Origin: Chamaecrista fasciculata
Lineage: Eukaryota > Streptophyta > Magnoliopsida > Fabales > Fabaceae
Reading direction: 5' to 3'
Assembly (NCBI GenBank): GCA_003254925.1
Contig: QANZ01027638.1
Span: 126,304 to 190,303, forward strand
DNA length: 64,000 bases
Part shown: one piece after another, positions 47,931 through 57,192 of the stretch
Numbering within the stretch: the first letter of the stretch is position 1
How the letters are laid out: the number at the start of each line of letters is the position of its first letter
Made by a program: the position numbers and the translations under genes
The notes under the pieces: generated by a model
Told to the model about the DNA's origin: nothing
The model's database searches: none
Seen by the model: only the letters and a program-made list of their open reading frames with translations

Positions 47931-48348
47931 TATATCAGAACCTTTATAAAAAAAATCTAATATAGAATCAAATTTTGATTTTCACCTTGTGTATGCAACA
48001 ATCAATTGATCAATAAAAGACCCTTCAATAGGATATAGATCTACGAAAAATTAATCTTTAACCGGGATGGGAAGATATTTGACTAACTTGGGAAACAAAA
48101 AAAATAATAATAATGGAAGGCTTTGGCAGAATAATGTAGTAAATAAAATAGAAAATAATGGAAGAAAAGGAATATAGATCGCAGGGGTGAGCGCGTCACA
48201 ATTAGGGGCAGCTCCGATATGACGAGTCAGACCAAAAGTGGTGCAAATATCAAGCATCCCATTATACTATACTATTGCTCCCAGAAATTGTACTCACTAC
48301 TTACCCCTACTCTCCCATTCTCTCTCTCTCTCTCTCTCTGTCTGTGCA
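47931..48348 (+). promoter_or_regulatory. FD proximal upstream region with CT-repeat leader
   Basis: No gene. A (CT)n tract at 48319-48339 lies 10-30 bases before the FD ATG; such pyrimidine tracts are usual in plant leaders. An in-frame ATG at 48238 would add 37 residues, but the FD family begins with the MLSS sequence at 48349. Confidence 0.5.
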
Positions 48349-49248
48349 ATGTTATCATCATCCAGCTCTACGGCCACTGAACAAGAGTGCAATTGGTGTG
48401 CCCATAAGACAACACCCTCCTCTACTTGTTCCTCTTCTCCTAATTCCTCTCTCTATTCACACACCATGGAAGAGGTGTGGAACGACATCAACCTGGTTTC
48501 CTTAAACGACCACCAAGTCCCCTCTAACCCAAACTTGTCCAACTTTCAAGACTTCCTGGCTCGCTCCCCCTACGACACTCCCCCCTCCGTCGTTTCGCCT
48601 CCACCAGGAGCCCCTCCCCTCGTCACCACCCTCAGCCTGGGCTCCTCCGGCCCATACTTCCACCTCCAAGCCCAAGCCCAAGCCCAGGCCCACCACCTCC
48701 TCCACCCCTTTGATTCTCTTCCCTGCGCTTCCTCCGCCTTCCCTTCTATTATCGGAACCAAGAGGCAGCTTGGCGTCACCGACTCTGATCATCATCATAG
48801 TAATAATAATAATAGCTCCGGGAATTTACGACATAAGCGTATGATCAAGAATCGCGAATCCGCCGCCAGATCCAGAGCCAGAAAGCAGGAAATTATTATT
48901 ATTATTGTTTATCTACTTTCTTATTTCTTATTCATATTCTTTTATTTATTATTAATTTCTTTATTTCTCTCATCATATATATACAGGCTTACACGAACGA
49001 GTTGGAGCAGAAGGTGGATTACTTGTCAAAAGAAAATGAGAGGCTCAGAAAGCAGCAGCAACAGGTTCCAATTTATATATATACATGCACTCTCACACCT
49101 TTTCTTTCTAAATAACTACTTTCATAAATATAGTGTGAGAGAGAGAGAGGGAGTAATTGTTTCTGCTGTTTGATACTTGCAGTGGCGTAAAGACTCGGCC
49201 CATAAAAAGAAGAATCCTCTCACTCGGGCGTCAACGGCTCCATTCTGA
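48349..49248 (+). CDS. FD: FD-type bZIP transcription factor (non-canonical exon 1 donor)
   Basis: Exons 48349-48888, 48987-49064 and 49183-49248 give 227 residues if intron 1 is removed as expected. FD acts in shoot-apex nuclei with FT florigen and 14-3-3 proteins to start flowering. The start MLSSSSS, the MEEVWNDINLVSL and NFQDFLA motifs, the basic region KRMIKNRESAARSRARKQ, the zipper AYTNELEQKVDYLSKENERL and the C-terminal SAP motif R221ASTAPF (phospho-Thr224, 14-3-3 binding) all match FD. A Gln-Ala repeat (QAQAQAQAHH) lies in the middle. The oddity: after the conserved ARKQ codon (CAG, 48886-48888) the genome reads GAAATT, not GT. Intron 1 is either GA-AG, or a GT 18 bases on is used, which would insert EIIIII before AYTNELE and disturb the zipper phase. 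It could also be a base error. Confidence 0.93.
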
Positions 49249-52200
49249 GAGAAGAAGCTAAGTAACATCTATATATATATATATATATATTTGCTATGTT
49301 ATATTATATTGTATTGTAGGTAATGACTGTCTCGTCTGGTAGTACCCACCAATCACCATGGGCCTCCTCTTAAACGTACCGTTTGGAGTGAATTCTTCAA
49401 TTAATGCATGTACGTCCATGGTGACGGGAGATTGATATTCATATTCATATTATTAAGTTTTTAATGTTTTCGTGCCTTACTGCTTGCTTGTACTTTCATT
49501 TCTCTCCCACCTTTCATGTAAAACTAAACCAATTGAGGAAGACTATGTGAAAGTACTGTGGTTTTGTGGAAACAAACAAACAAACACCCAGGTGTAATAG
49601 AAGACGGGATGGGGTCTTACATTGTATGCTATTATTTTACTTCTTTTGTATCTTTGTTTTTGTCCCCCCGACTATTTACCTCTTCAAGTTAAAACTGGCA
49701 AATAACCTACCCCGTTAGCTTTCGAGTCGGTTTTTGCTTTTGATATATATATATAATATAATATTATCTAGATTTGACATTTATTATAAAATTATTAAAC
49801 TTGTTTTAATTTGTTAAACTCTTGGTACATTCCATCAGTGGAGGGCATGTGGAAGCATAAATATCTAATACTCTCATTATACGACAACAAAGCATAAAGA
49901 TGGGATTCACCAGTCTGTTCAAGTTCGATAGATTCACCATTCTATTCTATAATTGTCGTGACTAGATACTTTCAGACTTTCAGTTTCAGTTTCAGTTTCC
50001 TATTACGTCACAGTTTTCTTCTGTTAATGGATTTTAATTAATCTATGCAAGATATTATTAATATCATTGTGTTAATTAGCGATACATATAAATAGATAGA
50101 TGGGATGGGACGGCTTGTTCTTTTGTGTAGATATCGCTATCAGCATCTCCTTATCCTCTATTTCCTATCCATTAGGGTGGTGGGGACATTATTGGCAATA
50201 CGGCCTTGAAATTTTTCTCCATCTTTTATTATGATAAGTTATTGTAGGGACTTGGATCCTTTGTAATTGATCCCTTTACATTTCAGTGCATTTAGGCAAA
50301 TTTACGGTATAAAATTGTTATGGGATCTTTTAGGCTAAATGAAACTTCGTGTTTCATTTTTGTTTTCATGTTCAAATTTTTCTAAATACAAAAAACTTTA
50401 GAGACAACCAATTACAAAGGATTTGGTTTGTTAATGTTTTGTTCCTTAATATTTCTCAAAACCTTTGTAATTAGTCTCTTGAATGTGGTCATATTTCTTT
50501 CGTTTTAAACTAAAACATGATGAAATCAGAGCTATAATTCAAATTTGATGAGTTTTTTATCTGTTAGGTTGGAGTCATCAACAAATAAGGTCAAATTGAA
50601 CTAGAAATTAGGTCAAAAAATTGGACTATTTGCTTCATGAATTTGGTCATAACTCTTCCATTTCAAATTCGAATGCAATGAAATAAGAGCGACAAGTTAT
50701 TTTTGATGGATTTTTTTCTATCTAGTTGAGACCCTTTGACAAATAAGGTTAAATAATACTATGAAAATCAATATGGACATTTTGACCAAATTCACTTTTC
50801 AAGTACTATTTGATATCATTTTTCAATTAGGAAGAGAAATAATTGTTGAAGAGTAACTTATATTCCGATTTCATTGTACTTAGATTTGAATCGGAAGACA
50901 TATGACCAAATTTATGAAAAAAAAAAAATGGACCCAATTTTATCCTTGATTTTACCTCAATTTGCTGATCAACCCGGGGCTAACTAACTTTCAAAATAGG
51001 ACGAAAAAGGAGGTAATTAAGGGATTGGTTCTTTAAAGGTATGACCGTGACTCCGTGAAAATATCTTTATCGCTAATTATTAAATTACTGTAGTACCTTC
51101 CGATCGCCAATGACCAATGTGTTATGGATAATTTAGCTATATATATAAAAATCAATTTTATAATTAAACGGAAGATTAAAAATAGACGTCTTTATCAAAT
51201 CATTGTTGCCCTATCTTTCACGAAACTTTAGTTTTTCTTTTTAAATTAATAATTTGATCTTTAAAAAAATTTCTTGCTGACAATTTGGTCTAGATTAAAA
51301 TATATATTTAATTTCTAAAAGATCAAAATAATATATTTTACTCTTGAAAGATTAAAACGTTACATTATTTAATTTACAAAAATGACTAATTAATATATTA
51401 TTTTAAATTTTTAAAGATTAAATTATATATTTTAATATTTCAAAAATTAAATTATTAGTTTAATGATCTTTCAAAGACTAAATTGTTATTTTTTTTTTTT
51501 AACGAAAAATCTGATCTCTCGGTCTTGTTTAATAGCTGAATTCGACTACNAACGATACAATATATATATCTGACGTAAATCTCATAATAATTAATTAATA
51601 AAGAATTTGACGACAAAAAATTCACCAGAATTTTAATGTCTGCTTCGAAATTTAAACTACCATAGAAAATTCACGAGTTTCTTATTTTTGTTTAGTGGAT
51701 GACAAGTATTACCAATTCATTATCTATAATATATATCTATATCTATATTATATTATATGGCTTTGAAAATATCTAATTGTCTACTAAATTATAGACTAAA
51801 ATAAACTTTGACATGGGATATTAAAATCAATGTTTACGATACTATTTTAAAATAAATTAAAAATAATAAATATATAATCTTTACATAATTATTTTTTTTA
51901 ATGATTTTGAAAATTAAAATCATCTTTGCATTTAATTTGCATGCCCTTTTTATATTATACGGTACTTGGCCAGCTTTAAAAACCAATGTAAATTAAAGCC
52001 TATTAAAAAAAACTTCTTGATACATGAGCTAGCTAAACAAATTAGTAAAAACCAAATCAGTGTAATTATGTATATTATGGTAGATCATTTATCTTTCCCA
52101 ACAAAAACGATAAGATAATGTAGGGAGGAGAGGGCACAAAATGATACGTTGGTCGTATCAATTAACCAATTTAAGCTAATAATATATAGCTTTTTTGAAA

Positions 52201-53116
52201 AAAGCCTAGTTGGAAGGAACAATGGGAATAATAATAGGTTCTCAACTCAATCAAATCGCGGTACCTCATAAAACATGCACCATTAATATATGTCTACGAA
52301 AAAGCTATATAATTGGGGACCCCAGCCATAATTGATGATTATATTCTCAACTTAAATTCGAATGTTTGCATAATTAAGGTGATATATATATATATATATA
52401 TCGATCGATGACAATATAATCATGACATGATGATTCTGTAATATATATTTAGCTGTGACTGTTAATATAAGTTTAGTTCAATTCGTTGACCGTTAGGGTT
52501 ATGTTGAATTTTACACAGAAGGAACCTAGAAGTTAGAGCACTCGCGACGTAGCAGTATTTTTGTTCTTGTTCGACGCAATTAGGGCTCAGTCTGGGACTT
52601 CTGGATTTATTATCACCTTTTCTGTTTCCTTAATTCTCTTTACTTTATTTACTTTTGCTTTATATAATACACACATATTCTGATCTACACTTTTTTTTTT
52701 AATCAAAAATAAGTTTTTTTTTTTTTAATTACATGTCATAAACCAAACGCTAGCTACAGCTGGAGCTTTAACAATGGGATATCAATAAAATCTAGTTACC
52801 CCACGAGGGACAAGAAACGCAGCTTTCAACGAGGAATCAATAATGTCTAGCTAAGTTATTGTTGTGATCGCAGTTAAACATGCAAAAAAATGCAGCTTTA
52901 AACAAGTGTCACTGTGTTGATCATAACTACACAAGAAATAAGTCATTGCCTGACTGAAACTAGACAATCCAAGGCTACGTACAGTTTTTTTTTCAAAAAA
53001 GTGCCAGCTTCAGCTAAAACAAGTTCTCCTAGTTTATAGATGTCCCTTCGTATTTAACAATTACCCTACCTTGATACATAAATATTACTAAACATTGTAA
53101 AATGCTTAACAAGAAT
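49249..53116. other. intergenic downstream of FD
   Basis: 49249-49650 holds the FD 3' flank, with a TA microsatellite at 49271-49291. No gene is supported in the rest. A diverged two-copy repeat lies at 50487-50800 (listed separately), an AT microsatellite at 52382-52401, and one N at 51550. 52490-53110 has mixed composition but no recognisable gene. Confidence 0.5.
50487..50800. repeat. diverged two-copy direct repeat, period about 158 bp
   Basis: Unit 1 starts 'ggtcatatttctttcgttttaaac' (shortened here) near 50487 and unit 2 starts 'ggtcataactcttccatttc' near 50645. Both go on with 'atg.aatgaaat.agagc', a 'gatg.attttttatct' phrase and 'acaaataaggt'. A weaker complementary piece lies near 50850-50920. 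Noncoding; family unknown. Confidence 0.5.
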
Positions 53117-53188
53117 TCCGTTGTCGTCCAGCGGTTAGGATATCTGGCTTTCACCCAGGAGACCCGGGTTCGATTCCCGGCAACGGAA
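53117..53188 (+). tRNA. trnE-UUC: tRNA-Glu (anticodon UUC)
   Basis: A 72-base cloverleaf with no intron. The acceptor stem TCCGTTG (53117-53123) pairs with CAACGGA (53181-53187), with discriminator A at 53188. The anticodon loop CTTTCAC gives anticodon TTC, and the stem is CTGG/CCAG. The T arm GGGTTCGATTCCC contains the B box; the A box is in GTCGTCCAGCGGTTAGG. It matches the nuclear plant tRNA-Glu pattern and has a T run shortly after it. Confidence 0.97.
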
Positions 53189-53192
53189 CTAC

Positions 53193-53199
53193 TTTTTTT
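53193..53199 (+). terminator. RNA polymerase III terminator of tRNA-Glu
   Basis: Seven T residues begin five bases after the discriminator base, the usual RNA polymerase III stop signal. Confidence 0.85.
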
Positions 53200-55403
53200 A
53201 TTTTATTTATTTATTTAAGAAAAATCTTTTTTAAGCATTGGGAGAATAACTTATAACCACCAAGGCTTCGGGCCCAATAACAAGAACCTCGATCCATAAG
53301 TATTTGGACCGCCACTCACCTATATTCCGTTTGCTTTATATTTGAATCCTACTAGCACACTCTTAATTTTTTTTGCTGTTCCTCCTATTTCTTTCTTTTT
53401 GTTTTTATTTTTTGAAAAAACCTTATTCTAACTCCTCTAAATCGAGATGTACAGAACCCAATAAGAAAAAAAAGAGAGAGATGTAATGTACATCGCTATC
53501 CCTACAATAATCAATGAATTGAGAATTTGAGTTATCTCAGTCTTTTATGCATGTATTACTTCTTACGTCCATATAGATTTACTATAGCCAGAACACTCGG
53601 AGCTGTAAGCGAAATTCTTGATTAAATGGACCATGTCATTGAAATGTAAAATAGGAGGGACAAAATTGATAGCAAGGAAAGATTGAGGATGAAATTGAAA
53701 GTTAATGTAAATTTTGAGGACCAAAAGAATTTTTTGCCAAAAGGAAAAGAAAAGAAAAGGATTGAGCGAATGAACGTGAACTTTGGACAAGTTCTTATTG
53801 TTTTGTCTACCCATCTCACTTGAAATACACTATTCAGTCACTAAACTGAATACAACATCATAGAAGAGAGCTTCATCCAGAGAATTGTTGAAGAAAAATA
53901 TCTCACTGAATTATACTTTTAACTTTTCCATTGGCTAGCCAAAATCAAATTCTATCTCATGCTGTTCGTGTCTAATACATGACAATCAACCAAGGATGAT
54001 AGTGATTCAGTCAACTAGTCAAGTCGAGCATCCAAATTTGTGTCAAGTTGCAGCATAACTTCACGATGGAGCTTTTCTGTCACCTCTCAGATATGCACCG
54101 TTCAGCTTGTTACACACGTCTACTTGCCACCTATAAAAATATCAGCGTCACTTGGTATGTAAAGTATAAATGACAAAGATATTTATGAATAATAATAGAA
54201 TTTTGCAAGTGAATGTAGCAGAGAATTAAACTTCCCATCTGCAAAAGACGTAAAGAAACTTAAGAATCCTTAAACTCAGTATAGCAAATGGGTAAGCATT
54301 CTCTATTAGTTGGAGACTAGATACAATACACAAAATTTGGCATGATTACAAAGCAATGAAGCCAAATAAAAATTTAGAAGGTTGGAAAATATCGCAAACC
54401 ACCAGATCTTGTCTATAAACTCTGTGAACATCACATTCAGGTTCAAGGAAATCAATCTACTGTTCATTCTGCTCTAATTGCGATCTTGTTTCTTTTCTTT
54501 TCATTCAGTCATTCAGTCTTACATTATTCAATTTATACATAATATATATAGATGAATGGCTACCTGATATATTAATTGTCAAGACAAGAAACATAAATAT
54601 TCACATTACCATGCCTCAGAATAGATGGGGATTTTGCCTGATTGTTAATAATTAATAGTAATACTGGAGCAAAGGTTTAAAAAGTTCTTTCAGCATTTTT
54701 GTACTAATCCCCTAGATAGACAGAGCCTCTTTAGGTAAAAGTACCTTTTTGGTCCCCACATTCTACATCAATTTTCAATTTTGACCTCAAAATATGGTTT
54801 TCAAGTTTGACCTCACATTTTAATTGATTTTCTCCTTTACACTAACTTCATCCAATGAATTAACGACAAACTTCTCATGGCTTATAACATGTAATGTAAA
54901 ATTGCTGAAAAAAAACAAATAAATCCTGACTCAGATTGAAAACCATATGGAGTTTGTCATTAATTCATTAAATGAAGTTAAGGCAACGAATAAAATTGAC
55001 TCAAATGGAAAACTTAGGGGACCGAAATGGTGCTTTTGCCTAACTATTAAAATTCACACTACTGTGAACTCAAACATTTAAATGTACAAGAGACATGGGT
55101 ATACGAGCTGCTTATCAATTTAGTACACGATGAGTTTGTAACACAGCCTTCATTTCGAAAAGACATTTCTGCAAGGTAAAAACTAATTCTAAAACTGGAG
55201 TTTAAACTTTAAACTACATTATAAACAAAAGAGGGTAAGTGAGTATTTAAGAAATCTTCACTGAAGCACCAACTTTCAATTCAGGAAGAGTTCAGAAACT
55301 TGTTATCAGCTCAGATTCTTTGAATTGCAGGTTGATATATACCAGATCAAATCATGAATAATGATATATGGGGGGAAGTCATGCAAATGTCTTACTGTTC
55401 ATG
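53200..55403. other. intergenic between tRNA-Glu and the preY gene
   Basis: 53630-53760 contains a piece of fold-back-type repeat ('gaggaccaaaagaatttttt'). A fuller fold-back lies at 54734-55040. Short ORFs at 53563-53819 (minus) fall in this repeat. The part next to 55404 is the 3' flank of preY. No other gene seen. Confidence 0.5.
54734..55040. mobile_element. fold-back MITE
   Basis: Left end ggtaaaagtacctttttgg and right end aaatggtgcttttgcc are inverted relatives. Inside, 'cacattttaattgattttctcc' style phrases are mirrored, and 'ttcatccaatgaattaacgac' is mirrored by 'gtcattaattcattaaatgaa'. No clean target duplication found. Confidence 0.6.
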
Positions 55404-56194
55404 TTAGGAGTCTCTTAATTCGCCAATTCTTGCAAGTGAATTAGCATTGTCCTCGGGTTTTAATGTATCTTCCTCAAGTATCTTCCCATCAGTTGGAACT
55501 AAGCTAGGTATCCCATTTTTTATCTAGAAGACACAAAGAGGGAAAAGTACATCAAATTATCGATCACAAATGGGAAAAGTACATCCCATTTCTGAGATAT
55601 CTACCATTTGGGGATAGAAAGTCAAAGGAAAACAATAGTGATAGTGCAAGTGGGAAAGCTTCTAACAATTTAATTTCAGAAATTGACAAAAGCAGTAAAT
55701 ATCATATATCTTTAAAATTCCCGACCAAAACCAACAGAAGCTCCTGCAACCCAAGCTCATTAATTCCCAACCGAAAGATAAAAAAGCTTTGTCCGAAATC
55801 CACTTCACAAAACCACTTTGAGTAACTCTAATTCTAGAATGCAAACTCAAATCACGTAATAAGAACAAATTGAACACAGAAACTGTTGAAAAATCCGCCT
55901 ACAAACAACTTTAATATTCGGGAGACACGAATCACAAGTGCAAGCAAAACTCACAGGAAAGGAAACGCCGATAGCGTCACTGATTAGAGAACTCGTTTCC
56001 TCACAGTACCTACCAAACAAGCAAGTATCAACAAACTGATAATCTTCCGATGAAACAATAAAATGAAATCATAATAAAGAGAGAATTGTTGAATACCTCA
56101 AGGGCTGCTTTGAGAGAGGACAAACCAGTATTTCCGTTAGGGTCTTCCCAAGCGGACCTGCCTTTTGCAGAAGCGTTTTGCTCATTCTCACCAT
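55404..56194 (-). CDS. preY-like mitochondrial protein (Trm112/UPF0434-type domain)
   Basis: Three exons on the minus strand: 56194-56097, 56009-55955 and 55523-55404, giving 90 residues. The frame is fixed by conserved sequence running across both splice joints: TEILVCPLSKQPLR joins YCEETSSLISDAIGVSFP, then IKNGIPSLVPTDGKILEE. This is the preY/UPF0434 fold, with the LVCP..K.PLRY and YPI..GIP..VP signatures (here FPIKNGIPSLVP). Human PREY is a mitochondrial chaperone supporting SAM-dependent methyltransferases of complex I and ubiquinone assembly; a similar plant role is inference. The N-terminus MVRMSKTLLQKAGPLGKTL is basic and could target mitochondria. A second, longer frame starts 37 bases upstream and overlaps exon 1, but it ends two codons after the first splice joint; the conserved one is given here. 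It is divergent from the PPR gene. Confidence 0.9.
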
Positions 56195-56231
56195 ATCTTC
56201 TATACTTTCCTCTATACTTATTGATCTTCAT
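56097..56231 (-). other. upstream open frame overlapping preY exon 1
   Basis: An ATG at 56231, 37 bases before the preY start, opens another frame (MKINKYRGKYRRYGENEQ...) that overlaps exon 1. After splicing it reads two codons (Val, Leu) into exon 2 and stops at TGA, so it would give about 47 residues. No family resemblance was noticed. If transcription starts above it, ribosomes would meet this ATG first. Confidence 0.5.
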
Positions 56232-56278
56232 CTTTTATCAATTGTAGTTCGTATGAAATTAAACCTAATATTCATAAC

Positions 56279-56540
56279 TAGGCAAAAGCAATCTTTTGGT
56301 CCCAAACTTTTCATCAACGTTCAATTTCATCCCCAATGTTTTTTTTGCCATCAATTTTATCCCCAATATTTCACATTTTAGTTTAATTTCTTTTGATTAA
56401 TTAACGACAAAAATGAGATAAAAATTAAAAATGATCTAGATCAACGAGTGTAATAAGACAAAACTATTACATTTTGAACTAACAAAAGAGTAATGGAAAA
56501 AAATTGATGTCCAAAATGGAACAGAAAAAATTGATGACCA
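56279..56540. mobile_element. diverged fold-back repeat in the preY/PPR intergenic space
   Basis: Left phrases 'ggcaaaagcaatcttttgg' and 'aatttcatccccaatg' are partly mirrored by 'attgatgaccaaaacagaat' to the right. It is related to the solo half at 21893-22020. Confidence 0.45.
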
Positions 56541-56613
56541 AAACAGAATCCATCCTATAATTTGTGGACCAAAATAATATTTTGACCTTTTAAAATTATT
56601 ATAATAAATGTTT

Positions 56614-56941
56614 GGCTTAAGTGCACTTTTGGTCCCCTAACTTTCGAAAAGATCTCAATTTGGTCCCCCAACTTTTTTTGTTGTAATTTTGGTCCCCTAA
56701 CTTTCACAAAAGTCTCAATTTGGTCCCCTAACTTTTTTTGTTGCAATTTTAGTCCCCTAACTTTTAAAAACGTCTCACCGTTGGTCCCCAACTTGGGAAC
56801 CAAAATTGAGACTTTTGCGAAAATTAAGGGACCAAATTGAGACGTTTTCAAAAGTTAAGGGACTAAAATTGCAACAAAAAAAGTTAGGGGACCAAATTGA
56901 GACCTTTGCGAAAGTTAGGGGACCAAAAGTGCACTTAAGCC
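56614..56941. mobile_element. fold-back MITE, family C, with perfect 9-bp target duplication
   Basis: The ends are perfect inverted copies: ggcttaagtgcacttttgg at the left and ccaaaagtgcacttaagcc at the right. The arms consist of 'ttggtcccctaacttt' phrases and their complements. The 9-bp target duplication taaatgttt is perfect (56605-56613 and 56942-56950), marking a Mutator-type insertion. It sits between divergent preY and PPR genes, about 250 bases before the PPR start. Confidence 0.92.
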
Positions 56942-57192
56942 TAAATGTTTTTGATTCGCAGGCATGAAACACACCGTTTTGGGTTCACAGACACCCTAAC
57001 CTCGTCTTCGTCCCTGCAATCTGGTCTAGGCCAGTGGTGGATTCTCGCTCCTAAACCCTGCGATGCGTTTCGAAACTGCGAATTCAGAATGCGAAATCAA
57101 CGAAGAGAAGCCTAGATTGATACTCAGACAAACGAAGCGGTGATCAGGAGCATGCCCGTCAATGGCGATTAAGCGGTCAAGTTCAGAAACTT

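Noticed and set aside
48238-48348. Upstream in-frame ATG as the FD start
   Set aside because: The family begins with MLSS, matching 48349; the extension is leader-like with a CT tract.
56028-56231. 67-codon frame MKINKYRGK... as the coding gene at this locus
   Set aside because: Another frame in the same exon joins two downstream exons to give an unmistakable preY protein; the longer frame runs into intron 1.
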